From positions 3,584,086 through 3,648,085 of the forward strand of contig JAESIW010000200.1 in NCBI GenBank assembly GCA_016802295.1: a stretch of DNA of 64,000 bases. Direction: 5' to 3'. The stretch is from Brachionus rotundiformis (taxonomy: Eukaryota; Rotifera; Eurotatoria; Ploima; Brachionidae). A model generated the notes under the pieces. It was given only the letters and a program-made list of their open reading frames with translations, had not been told where the DNA came from and did no database searches. Positions 25,306-36,135 of the stretch are shown piece by piece (position 1 is the first letter of the stretch; each line of letters opens with the position of its first letter). The position numbers and the translations under genes are program-made.

Positions 25306-25740
25306 CAAATTGAAATTGATCGCAATACTTTGGATATTAATATGGACACAGCTGAGATAAAACCACCACCTACTCGCAATCTACGCCGTCGAACCAATCA
25401 CAACAATAATGAAAATGATGCCTCAAATCATGACCTTTCTTCTAGCCATATTGGACTGCATGTTTCATCATCTGTCTCATCAAACTCAGGACTTTTGCAA
25501 TCAACCTCTGTTAGCCTATCGACCAGCGGCAATTTGGCTGCAAACAACATTTTGGGATCATCCCAGACCAGCTTTTATTCTGTTCAACAAAATTTTTACT
25601 CATCCAGCAGCTATTCTCAATATGTCAACGATCGTAAGCGTAAATTTACTCCAAACATGATGTTTCAGCTATGTGAAGATGACCTCAATGATGATCTAAA
25701 ATTCTTATCTAAAAGTCTACGTCTCTCATATTGCCAGTAA
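24643..25740 (+). CDS. SUDS3: Sds3/BRMS1-family SIN3-HDAC co-repressor subunit
   Basis: Likely the complete copy, 365 residues, intronless. Residues about 100-235 are highly charged and helical (coiled coil), carrying the Sds3 core EMEKLERDCEDRLESLSEWY and the KRKELKDNLINENEEIRKQI helix. The signature PPPTRNLRRR follows, corresponding to TRKLRRR of SUDS3 and BRMS1. A Ser/Asn-rich linker (about 250-330) leads to a C-terminal segment KRKFTPNMMFQLCEDDLNDD followed by LKFLSK, resembling the family end that contacts SIN3 or the deacetylase. SUDS3 and BRMS1 cannot be told apart by eye. The ATG directly follows ttttttag-type sequence (tatttttag), so an upstream untranslated exon or a trans-splice site is likely. 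Confidence 0.85.
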   Translation: MSLTVQGRKKNSIKTNAGGLKTPKRLINGSNDTTKRTSFLNNPSKYPKNVDQGNVLNKLRRFDQERNGDVKKEPGQIEQKAEARSDENKDGNLVELDMDNLSPDEIKQREKYFDDKLKDLSEKLKRVHDIGVLCGESMSDLKENEMGESLGLFLKEYLFEMEKLERDCEDRLESLSEWYEREKEEVDETYKTEKKKAVQEFHDKRKELKDNLINENEEIRKQIEIDRNTLDINMDTAEIKPPPTRNLRRRTNHNNNENDASNHDLSSSHIGLHVSSSVSSNSGLLQSTSVSLSTSGNLAANNILGSSQTSFYSVQQNFYSSSSYSQYVNDRKRKFTPNMMFQLCEDDLNDDLKFLSKSLRLSYCQ

Positions 25741-26071
25741 TCATGCAAAAATCTAAATCTAAGTAAATTATAAAATTTGCTTACATTTATTTTATTCCGA
25801 ATGTTTTGTACATTTTTGTTTGTTTTTAATTTGTATAAAAAATTCTTTAAAATTAGAATTATTTAAAAAATAGACAATAAGAGGAGTTTATCGGCTGAAA
25901 AAAATTTAATTCGATTAATTTCTCTTCAAAGTGTCATCAGTAAGAATTTTTGTTTGAAAATTTTAAAAAAAAAATAAAATTTTAGAATGGAATCAAAATT
26001 TATTGTTAATTAATTGAGGAATAACTTCCTCGTAGTGTAGTTTTTGGCAAATATATAATTCTGAATTTCAG

Positions 26072-26809
26072 ATGAAGATATTGACCACATTGAGGAAAGA
26101 AACTAGCTCGTTTATCAAGACCAATATGGCTCAGCGAGTTGTTTTGACTCTAGGCTCAGGTCTCGTGTCAATATTTGACCCACACCGAGATGATATGATA
26201 AGTGCATTTGGAGAGCTCACCAGTTTTCAAGTGCTACCCAAGCTGCATCGAATGATGTTGACAGACCCCGAGGGTGCACTTATCCTAAAGGAAAAACCAG
26301 TGATTAATTCTACAGTCCTTGATCTTAAAAAACTGTCCACTTATCCCGAGAAAACTCTCGGAAAAGAGTACACAGAATTCCTAAAAAGCAACAACATTAC
26401 TCCTGATTCCAGAAAACCAGTTAGATTTATTGAAGATGAAGAACAAGCTTATGTAATGCAGAGGTACAGAGAGATTCATGATTTTACTCATTGTATTCTA
26501 GGCTTGAAGACAAACATGCTTGGTGAAGTTACTGTAAAAATTTTTGAAGCCATTCAGCTTGATCTACCAATGTGTTGGTTAGCTGGAATCTTCGGTATGC
26601 TCAGACTAGGACCCAAACACTCACAAGTGTATTTAGAACAAAATTTACCGTGGATCATAGAAAATGCCAAGCAATCGAAGCCATTGATTAATGTTTACTT
26701 TGAAAAGTATTTGGAAAAAAATATTGATGAACTGAGAACAGATCTAAACTTAACCATTTTGCCGTCTATACCAAAAAATGAAAATGAATTCAATGAGAAT
26801 TTAAAATAA
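26072..26809 (+). CDS. COQ4: Ubiquinone biosynthesis protein COQ4
   Basis: COQ4 organises the mitochondrial coenzyme Q synthesis complex and has been linked to C1 decarboxylation and hydroxylation. The 245-residue frame matches over its length: LGSGLVSIFDPHRDDMISAF, DPEGALIL, LGKEYTEFL, RFIEDEEQAYVMQRYREIHD and the metal motif HDxxHx11E (His136, Asp137, His140, Glu152), then LGEVTVKIFEAIQLDLPMC and PWIIENAKQSKPLINVYFEK. The usual mitochondrial presequence is short here (MKILTTLRKETSSFIKTN), which is basic and could still serve. The ATG follows tttcag immediately, so either a coding or untranslated 5' exon is missing from this reading or the site is a trans-splice acceptor. It lies 331 bp after the Sds3-like stop on the same strand. 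Confidence 0.95.
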   Translation: MKILTTLRKETSSFIKTNMAQRVVLTLGSGLVSIFDPHRDDMISAFGELTSFQVLPKLHRMMLTDPEGALILKEKPVINSTVLDLKKLSTYPEKTLGKEYTEFLKSNNITPDSRKPVRFIEDEEQAYVMQRYREIHDFTHCILGLKTNMLGEVTVKIFEAIQLDLPMCWLAGIFGMLRLGPKHSQVYLEQNLPWIIENAKQSKPLINVYFEKYLEKNIDELRTDLNLTILPSIPKNENEFNENLK

Positions 26810-26814
26810 AATAT

Positions 26815-27565
26815 TTATTTTTAATCGATTATTAAAGTTATTAAAGATGTCGTTTATCGAAAACATAATAAAATTTTTAAATTTAAAATGAATAAAATTG
26901 AAAAAATAAATCTTAATTTTAGTGCGTAAAATCACTATAAATTAAATTTAACATTTTTAATTTACTTAATACTGATGATGTAAAACTTCGGTTTTCATTG
27001 TCAAAAATTTGCTTTATTTTAACTTTCTAGACGGCGGGATTAATCAAGATCTCGCCAAATTAAAACTTTATTTAAGATGAAAAAAAAATTCACTTTGTTA
27101 TGGTCCACTTTAAGATATAAAAATATTTCTATAAAAATTAAATAATCTTCAGTTAATAATTAATTTAATATTTTTTTTTCCTTATTCACACCTGGTGGAG
27201 CATAGGATTATCACTAGATTTCCACTTAAGTCGATCTTTGCCTTCACCCTTGCTTCTCCCCATGTCTCTTGCGTGATTGTCAACCTCCATCTTAATGCTG
27301 GTCTTCCTACCTTTCTTCGAACTTGAATTACCGGCAAAATTTAGTCAATTTTTTAATTGTAAATAAAATACCACTAGATAAAAGGAGTGTTAAAAAATCA
27401 TTTTATATACAATTAAATAATAAATAATTGAAAGAAGCAGTTAAATATGGAAAAATGTTTATCCCTTCATTGTTTATAGGCCTTCATAATTTTTACCATA
27501 TATCATGGTAAAATATGGAATTTAAATTTAGCGATTTTTTTTTATTTTCAAGAAGCAAATAAAGT
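26815..27565 (-). mobile_element. Non-LTR retrotransposon 3' fragment, copy 1
   Basis: On the minus strand, 27310-27187 reads as the tail of a LINE reverse transcriptase: VGRPALRWRLTITQETWGEA, then SGNLVIILCSTRCE and a stop, the GRP..RW and final CSTR.E pattern of LINE ORF2 ends. The following ~370 bp to 26815 is the presumed 3' untranslated region and is repeated at 29568-29955. Further upstream, 27490-27565 is also shared with copy 2. No target-site duplication was recognised. The element starts just after the COQ4 stop and may contain its terminator. Confidence 0.7.
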
Positions 27566-27747
27566 AAATTGAATTTTTAATGAATAATATTTACAATTAA
27601 GGATAATATTTTTGGATAATCTTTCATCAATAGTTTTTAAGACTATAAATTAAAATAAACCAAATTGTTTGATCTTTAATTTAATTTTTAAAATATATCT
27701 AAATTGTTATGATTCTTTCGATTCATTTAGAACATTAATTTTATAAT

Positions 27748-29244
27748 ATGATGGATCAGAGTGAAATTGACCAAAGTATTGTAGTGACCGGAATTAGCAA
27801 TAGTAAATCAGACACAAATTTATTAAAAAATTTAGCCATGCAAAAATGTCAACTCTGCGGAGCTTCACTTACTTTTGATTCGAACCTAAATGAAGCCAAT
27901 TTGAAACAATTGAGCACCACTTATTGTCAGGACGATTTGGATACAGTATTTAGCGGAAATATGGATCCAGAAATGGAACTTAGCATATCGCCGATTGGAA
28001 CTGGCTTAAACAATGACACAGAACGTTCTTCAAATACCAATTTTGATGATGAAATTGATTTATCGAGCAAAAATTTTGAGCCCATTTTCAAGAAATCTAT
28101 TCCGCCTAGGAATTTTTATCTATGTCCGACTACAATAAACATAGTTGATTCAACATCAAACAACCAATCGAGCATAAACACTGACCAAACAGTAGATTGG
28201 CATTCAAAAATCAACTCAATTACAGCTCTATTCGACATGATTTCGTCAACAACCAATATTGACCATCCACTGTGTGAAGAATGTGCTGATAGAGTTGTAA
28301 ATGAATTAGACAACCAGTGTAAAATAGTTGATCAGGAGCATAAAGATTATCAGGCATTAATAAAAAGATTAAACAGTCAGATTCCCAGTGATGAGGAGAT
28401 AAAAAAGCTTGAAGAAGAATTGGCAGCTCTTGAAGCAGATGAAACTGCATTGCAGGTAGAATTGGAAAAAGTAGAGAAAGAGGAAGATGATTTGAATGAA
28501 ACAAAGAAAAAACTTATTGAAGACGAGACAAATTTGCTAAATGAAGAACAGACTTATTTGCTAGAATACTCCAATTTAAAGAGACAATTGGTTAAATTAC
28601 AAGAAAACTATGAAAGTCTAGAGAACCAACATAAAAATGCCAATTTTCACTATGACCGTCTTCGAAGTGTTAATGTTCTGAACGCAGCATTTCATATTTG
28701 GCATTCGGGTCCATTTGGAACCATAAATTATTTTAGACTAGGAACCATGCCAGACGATAATGTTGAGTGGGATGAAATAAATGCTGGTCTTGGTCAAGCT
28801 AATCTGTTGCTCTATTGTCTAGCTAAAAAAATCAAACTAGAATTTAAAAGATTCCGTCTGGTTCCTTACGGTAGCTTTTCTTACATTAAAGTGATTGAAA
28901 ATGATCCAAATTATCCAAATTTTAAAATTGGTGATGAATGCAATATGTACGAAGTGAAAGGGAGGAAGTATTTTTTGATACCAGACAAAAAATTTTATAA
29001 AGGAATGATGGCATTTTTGGATTGCATCAAACAATTAGAAGAAAGAATAAAAACAAAAGATAAACAATTTTGTTTACCGTATAAGATAAATGGAGATAAG
29101 CTTGAAGATAAAAACTCAAGCTATAGTGTTAAATTTACTTCAAATTCGTATGAACACTGGACTAAAGCGCTCAAATTCATGCTTACAAATTTAAAGTGGA
29201 GCTTGGCTTGGGTTACATCGCAAAAAAATAATACCTCAAATTAG
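27748..29244 (+). CDS. BECN1: Beclin-1 / Atg6
   Basis: Subunit of the class III PI3-kinase (VPS34) complexes that start autophagosomes and sort endosomes. The 498-residue intronless frame has an N-terminal CxxC (Cys34 and Cys37, MQKCQLCG). The BH3-like region reads ITALFDMISSTTNIDHPLCE, corresponding to the human LFDIMSGQTDVDHPLCEEC block. An acidic coiled coil spans about residues 205-305, and the evolutionarily conserved domain fills the rest (NAAFHIWHSGPFGTINYFRL, NAGLGQANLLLYCLA, RLVPYGSFSYI) ending in WSLAWVTSQ. Length is near the human 450 with a longer N-terminus. The conserved Gly-Asp of the BH3 core is replaced by Thr-Ala. It is flanked by two fragments of the same retrotransposon. 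Confidence 0.97.
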   Translation: MMDQSEIDQSIVVTGISNSKSDTNLLKNLAMQKCQLCGASLTFDSNLNEANLKQLSTTYCQDDLDTVFSGNMDPEMELSISPIGTGLNNDTERSSNTNFDDEIDLSSKNFEPIFKKSIPPRNFYLCPTTINIVDSTSNNQSSINTDQTVDWHSKINSITALFDMISSTTNIDHPLCEECADRVVNELDNQCKIVDQEHKDYQALIKRLNSQIPSDEEIKKLEEELAALEADETALQVELEKVEKEEDDLNETKKKLIEDETNLLNEEQTYLLEYSNLKRQLVKLQENYESLENQHKNANFHYDRLRSVNVLNAAFHIWHSGPFGTINYFRLGTMPDDNVEWDEINAGLGQANLLLYCLAKKIKLEFKRFRLVPYGSFSYIKVIENDPNYPNFKIGDECNMYEVKGRKYFLIPDKKFYKGMMAFLDCIKQLEERIKTKDKQFCLPYKINGDKLEDKNSSYSVKFTSNSYEHWTKALKFMLTNLKWSLAWVTSQKNNTSN

Positions 29245-29567
29245 TCGATTTTTTTCTTTATTAAGTTTTGAAAATAAATTTTTAATCTTTCGAACGAAAT
29301 AGATTTTTAAAAATTTTCCTAATAAAATCATAAATGCATTAATAATTTTTTTAATCATAGTTATTTTTTTTTAAATTAAAAATTAAAAGCCTTCATTGAT
29401 CATATAATCAAAAAATATTATTTTTATTCTTAAAATTTCAAGAAACAATTTCATCTAAATAAAAAAAGATAAAAAATATCTAATATCAATAATTTGAAAA
29501 AAATATTAAATGTTTTATTTAAAAGCATTGTATAATTAGAATTTTAAAAATTTAATGAAATAAAATT

Positions 29568-30035
29568 TTTATTTTTAATCGATTATTAAAGTTATTAAAG
29601 ATGTCGTTTATCGAAAACATAATAAAATTTTTAAATTTAAAATGAATAAAATTGAAAAAATAAATCTTAATTTTAGTGCGTAAAATCACTATAAATTAAA
29701 TTTAACATTTTTAATTTACTCAATACTGATGATGTAAAACTTCGGTTTTCATTGTCAAAAATTTGCTTTATTTTAACTTTCTAGACGGCGGGATTAATCA
29801 AGATCTCGCCAAATTAAAACTTAATTTAAGACGAAAAAAAAATTCACCTTGCTATTGTCAACTTTAAGATAATATTTCTATAAAAATTAAATAATCATCA
29901 GTTATATTCTTTATTAAATATATTTTTTTCCTTATTCACACCTGGTGGAGTGGAGGTTTTTACCATATATCATGGTAAAATTATGGAATTTAAATTTTGT
30001 GATTTTTTTTTATTTTCAGGAAGCAAATAAAGTTA
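29568..30035 (-). mobile_element. Same retrotransposon, shortened copy 2
   Basis: 29568-29955 repeats 26815-27200 closely (for example gatgtcgtttatcgaaaac and ctagacggcgggattaatc occur in both). At ctggtggag the copy jumps straight to the block at 29957-30035, equal to 27490-27565 of copy 1. About 285 bp, including all recognisable reverse transcriptase tail, is missing. The block contains the small palindrome ttttaccat..atggtaaaa. Confidence 0.75.
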
Positions 30036-30039
30036 ACTG

Positions 30040-30870
30040 AATTATTTTTAAAAGATTGTAATATTTCAATTAAATAAATTGCGGAGGGTCATATTTAAAT
30101 TTTGAAATAAAATTAAATGTATAATTTTTTTTTTATCAACCAAAATATCTCGAATTTACCGTGATTTCTCATCCTAAATATGATTTATAACAGAAAATAC
30201 AATTCATTATCTTAAATTTCAGAATGGTTAACGCTGGCCAAAGTCTTTTTGCGAAAAAGAACTTTTATTAATATTATTTTTCCATTTTTGATAATTTCAA
30301 ATTAAATCTGATTCAAATAAATCTGTGAGATAAGCAGTTTTTATTTTAAGATTATTTATTCAATCGATTTTATTATAAGCGTTGTTTCAAATTCCTTTTA
30401 ATAAAATCAATTTTTTCAATTCTCTGTAAAATATGAGCTTTTTAATTTTGTCTAGCGCAAATCGACTGAAGTTTTAAAAAATTTAAAAATTGCTTATGTC
30501 AACCAAACCAGTCAATCTAACAATATTATAAATAAAAATTTCTTAACGTAATTCATATTACACTCGAGTATTGCCTTGTAATAGTCGTCATGATGATAAC
30601 ACACAAATTCTAAACAAATAAAATTTCCATTATAAATTTAATATTAAAATTATTTTCCTAAGACCCTTAATCAAATTCGATCAAATAAATAAAATTCATT
30701 ATATTACAAAAAAAGAAAAATTGTTTAATTTTTTAATGGTTTTAACAAGAAATGATAAAGCATTACCAAAATTAAAAAATCGGTCAAAAAAAGACAACAA
30801 TTGGTTTTAATTATAAAATTTAAATAAAAAACTTTGGTATTTGGTATTTTTATTGTTTAAACATTAAAGT
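30040..30870. other. Intergenic, AT-rich
   Basis: Region between the retrotransposon fragment and the 3' end of the HMG-box gene. No gene or repeat recognised. Confidence 0.5.
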
Positions 30871-30871
30871 A

Positions 30872-32440
30872 TCATGTCTCAGCCTCATCTGAAGAAACAA
30901 TGCCATTTGATTTTTGTGCATCAGTGGAATTTTTTTTAAGTTTTTTATTTGGCGAGCCGGCTATTGGCGCCATCGACTTGCGACTCTGTTTCGATCTGAC
31001 GAAATTATAATCTTCCAAACGCGAAAAAGGTAGCGAGTCCAGAAATTGTTTCTTTTTCAGCAAATACTCATCTTGTTTCTTTATAGGAAATAAATTAATT
31101 TAATAAAATAAATTTCTTCTATTATACAGCAGAATGTTCTTTATGAATTTCTTCTTTTTCCTGAGGGGTCATTTTTTTTAAACATTCAAAAGCTTGTTTC
31201 ATTGTGCGAAGACCTTCTTTGGTTTTCTTGCTAAAAAAGTACGCACTGAAGCTAAATTCACAAAAAAAGATAAATATGTATCTTCTGATTTAATTAAAAG
31301 TTATTTACTTGGGCACCGAGTCGGGCATACCATACGACTCCATCAGAAGTTTAACTTCATTTTTATTCAGATACGAACAGAGCAATTGTCTTTCTTCGTT
31401 GGAATTTTTCTTGAAAAAAAATTATCTCTTTCTTTTTTAAATTTTTCTAATTAAAATTAAAATTACATAATACTCGTCATAATTAGACTCAGCTTTTTTT
31501 ATATATTTAAGCTTTTTTTTATCACTTAAATCTTTGAATTTGGAGCGCGCATCATTACGGCCTTTCAGATTGTCCTCAAGATCGAACTCATCACGATGCT
31601 TCTCTAAATAAAGTTCAAAAGGAATGAACTTTTTATCAAAGCGTTCAACAGGCTCTTTCTTCTGTGCTCTAGGATTTCTATCTCTAGTGATCGACTCAGA
31701 CTTTATAAAACATTAAAATACCCATTTTGGTCAAGTCAAAGCACCATCTTACCCTTTTACAAAATTCCTTATAATCAATTATCCGATTTTTTGGCAAATT
31801 ACGGGCAAAATCGAAAAAATTGTCATTATACTCTGACACTTTCTTTTAATTTTAATTATTAAAATAAATATTTTAATATTAAATTTAATTTTTGTAAATA
31901 CTTGATGAAATTCGTCAAGTAAATTTTGTTTCTCTTTGTCTGTGAACTTTTTCCAGTCGAACTCTGCTTGGGATCTGGCTTCGCGCAGTGCGGACTCTAC
32001 CAGTGATGGGTCTTCCACATTTTTTCGCGCTTCGTCCTGTTTTTTTTTAAAGAAATACATTTTGCTGTTTCTTTTAAGATTTTAAATTGTTCATTTAAAC
32101 AAAAATAGCTAAAAAATAGTTATACTGCTGAAGTTTAGATGGAAGACCGTAAGACTTGAGCAAAATTTCCAATTCGTGGAATGAAAGTAAAGAGCTGAAG
32201 GAATGTGCGTCAGGATTTTCCTGAAATATTTATTAAATTAAATTAAAGACTTGGATTGCTCATGTGCCAATTTACCAGTAGATAAGCGTCGTATTTTTTT
32301 TCAGCCTTTTTTATGAATTTGAGTTTTTTGCCAGAATCTAAATTGTTCCATTTATTTTGAGCCTCTTCCAATGACTCAGCATTTTCCTCGTTTGGAAACT
32401 TTTTTTCTAAGAACAGATCGAATGGCTTGAACATACTCAT
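30872..32440 (-). CDS. Multi-HMG-box protein, UBF-like (about 8 exons)
   Basis: HMG boxes bend DNA; UBF uses several in series for rRNA transcription. Reading leftwards: exon 1 to 32276 (MSMFKPFDLFLEKKFP...AEKKYDAYLL), 32126-32220, one starting at 32070 (QNSKMYFFKKKQDEARKN...), one near 31750-31845, one near 31490-31700 (RFDKKFIPFELYLEKHRDEF...KKAESNYDEY), one near 31310-31410, one near 31130-31245 (NFSAYFFSKKTKEGLRTMKQ...) and the last to 30872. At least four box-like units are seen, of two alternating types: KPF.LFLEK..KKLK(F/Y)IKKAE and SAYFF-type. Two linkers share LL.SYG(L/M)P. The C-terminus is basic then acidic (PNKKLKKNS...SDEAET). UBF is the closest family I know, but orthology is unproven. 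An acceptor lies at about 32452, in frame with the chosen ATG, so coding exons may exist further upstream. Confidence 0.72.
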
Positions 32441-32459
32441 GCTTTGACTAGTACCGGTC

Positions 32460-35400
32460 TAGGATTCTAACATTAGATAAGAATAAATTTAACCTATTTT
32501 AATAAAAATGTGCTCAAGTTTTTATTTTTTATTTGGTTATAAAAATTAAAGAGGTCTAAAGATTTAAATTCAGCTGTGTATATTTTCAAGTTTAAAAATG
32601 CATTTTTGCAGCCAATTTAAATTCATAATTTTTATCCATACTATTCGGACTAATGCAAGATCCGAATTTGGTTTATAGATCTTGCATTTCTAAATTTACC
32701 TTTTTGTATCTGACCCACGGAAAATAAAAGTTAAAATTAAATTTGTTTATTTAAACAAAAAAATATAAGGACTTGATTCTGTAGGACGATTCATGTTAAA
32801 TAATTTAGATAGATTAGAAGATTAAATGTGAATGATGAAACCAAAATTAGGTTAATTAGTTTATGTTGACCAAAATAAAAATTTTTAAAGTTCATTTTTA
32901 ATTTAAAAAAATCAAAATTTTAGATTATGAAATTTGGGCTGATTTTATTGAGTTTATGCTAAAGAGTAGCATGTTTTAAATTTTGTCTTTTTAATTCAAA
33001 TTTTTGTAATAATTATTTTACCAAAAAATAAATTATTCTCATTTTTTTCTTCTGGTATTTGTCATTGTGATTAATTCGATTAATTTGAAAATTAAAGAAA
33101 TTAAAAAATATATTTCCATCTAAAAACTCGATTATAATAAATTAAAATCATTGGAAATTAGTAATACTAATTCTTATGTGCAATGTAATCACAATTTTCC
33201 TAAATAGGCACCCCGGGTTCTTTAAAAAAACTATCTCTCCGCTGAGCACCCTAGGACAATTTCCTATTTTTTTAAATCCTAGAATTGATTTATTATATAA
33301 AATTTAAGATAGCAATTTAAAATTTAAAAACTCTTATACATATTTTTTAATATTTATCTAAAAGAATTTTTTTCTTTCGTTGTTTTTTAATAAATTAAAT
33401 AATAAGTCAGCCATCCATAAAATAATAAAAATAAATAAAATTCCGGATTTTAACTAATAATTATTTTTTTCCATTATTATTAGTAAATAATATATTTATC
33501 ATTTGTTATTAATAAATTATTATAAGCTAAATAAACAAAACTGGATGATTTTTTTCAATGTAATATGATTTAGAGATTTTATTTTAACTGATATTTAAGT
33601 TATGTTTTGTAGCTGAAAAAAATTGAATTTTTATCAGTTGAAATAAAAAAAATATTTTATTTAATCAAATAATATTGAGATAACATCAGCCGTTCTTTCC
33701 TTTTCACAAAGAGTAAAATAAGCGAATTATAATTTTGATTGATTGTTTTTGAAATGCAGTTTTAAAAGCATATAAATAAAAACAAAGACTCAAAGCCAAA
33801 TTTTTCAAATGAATTTTCCTCAAATTTTGAAAATCAAATATACCAATTATCCAGATTAGTTTTTAGTTAATTAATTTGTTGAAATACTTTTTATTTAAAA
33901 GTAGAAAGAGGAAGTGCCTTTAATGTATTTTTATTCCTAAATAGGAATAGAAATTTTATTATTTAATTAATTATTTTTATTATTTAAAAATCCAGGCTTT
34001 TTTAAATAATTTATTTAATTATATATTATAAAAATAACTTGGCGAAATTTTAATTTTTCCTTGAGATCTATAATTATTTTTCGTTTCAAATACTTAATAA
34101 TTTTAAGTAAAAACAAAAATTTACGTTTTTAAAGCATTTAAAAAAAATTGTCCTGGATAATTAGAAAATAAAGTTTTATCTACAAAAATCACATGATTTA
34201 TTTTTTTTCCAGCATAATCTTTACATTATTTTTTTTAATTCAATTTTATATTTTATTTTATACGGTATAGAATTGTTTATAGAATTATAATAGTATTTTT
34301 TATTTTAGAAGATCAAATGATTGATAAATTGAAGATAAAAAATTTAAATAAATACCGGATAAAAGAATTTCTTAATTAAATCCTATTAATTGCCGATTTA
34401 ATTGTTCTAATCGAAGCATTTAATATCCTTGCATTAAAACTGACACGTAACAATACATTTAAGTAGATTTAGATAAAATTTAACTCTTAAAAAGATATAA
34501 TTTAATTATGATTATTTATTTACAGATTTAGGGAAACATATTTTTAGCTGAATCTTGAAAAATAAGATTACTTGTTCGCTGTTTTTTTAGTTTGGTTACA
34601 CGTTTAAGCTACTAAAAAAAAAATCTAAATCTACATTTTTATAAAAATTGACTTTTAAAACTGATATGATAAAAATTTATTGCCTTTATTTCTAGTTAAA
34701 TAAAACTTCTTTGAAAAAATTATTTTAGTATCCTGAATCTATTTAAACTCAGGTGAGGTATATATGATCAAAAAAAATAAAGGTTCATAAAAATGGTATA
34801 TCTAACAAGTAAATATGTTTGTATTATTCAAGCTGAACAAAGAATTTTAATGGTAATAGCATTTTTACCAATGTGAGCCAAGCCTATTCGAAAATTAAAA
34901 TTTTTAAGTGAATAAATTAAATTATATGCCTAGATTAAAACATGCAGTAATAATTAATTTTTGGACTGTTTAAGAGCTATTGTAATCAGACTATATAATA
35001 AGGTTAAATTGAAGAATAGGCCTTGTAGATAATGCACAATTTGCTCCATTTATCATTTATTTCAGAACTATTTCATTTATTGCTGATTTTGGCCTAATTA
35101 GAATATTTTTTATTTAGATAGATAGTTTAGTTAAGTCAATGTTAAAGTTATAAACATTTCAAGATTGGTACTTGGTGAAACAAACCATCTTGAATTTTGG
35201 GCAAACGCTTCAAGCTATTAAGCTTTTTTTATTGAGAAATAAAAATCATTTTATTTAGTACACTTGGCTCAATCAATAAACAGGTGATGAGAATTCGATG
35301 AGCTTTTGATTACTTTGGAAAGCACACACAAGTTCCTAGGACTTAGAATAATATCTTCGAAACGCTCAGACTAGACGATATAATTAGAAATTATGCAATT

Positions 35401-36130
35401 TTTTTATTTCTTAACAATAAATAATAGTTTTAAAACCTGATTTCAAAAAAAAGTTTATTTCAAAATGCTTGAATATGTAATTTGCTTTTCTCTAATGGCA
35501 TATCTTTAGTTTTGCCTATGTAAAGCTAAACTCGTGCAGCCAAACTACATCTTGTAAAGCTTTTCTATTAGAATATCTAAGTTGTATGCAATAAAGTTGT
35601 TATGATATTTGCCATTTTAAACTATAAGTGGTAAGATAACCTAAAAAAATTTTCCTATCTTAAAAACCAAAATGGCTTCTAAAATCTTAAATAGTGTTAA
35701 ATTTTAACTTTTTAAACTTAAAAAGAGACAACGCCAAAGCATATACTGACACTAATGGTTTTTGTTCTTGCAAAGCTTTTCTAAATATAAAAAAAAATTA
35801 AATCGAGTCTAAAAAGCAAAGCTTTGCTTAAGCATTTATATTAATTTTTTTCTTTAGATCTACTTCTAATTTTGTAATTTTTCTATATTTTTTTAAATTA
35901 GCTTCAGAATATGTCTACTCGGCGTAAGTGGTTCTACAATCTAAAATATCTACGCTTATAGTTTGAAAAACAACACCCAAGTTTATTTCTTTTTCAAGGC
36001 ATAAGTAGTTGGTAGCACACTGAATAAATATGTACCAACTCTTTGCATGTAATCGCATAATTAAATGCTCAAATTTATATTTATTTTTGTTATGCAAATA
36101 TTTCTTTAGACATTTATAAAAAGAAACCTA
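32460..36130. other. Long intergenic region between divergent genes
   Basis: About 3.7 kb of very AT-rich DNA. A GC-richer patch at about 33205-33270 (containing caccccgggttc and ccgctgagcaccctagg) stands out and may be a transposon scrap. A short inverted pair, aagatccgaattt and its approximate complement near 32655-32700 (gcaagatcc / gatcttgc), could form a hairpin. No gene found. Confidence 0.45.
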
Positions 36131-36135
36131 CTCAA

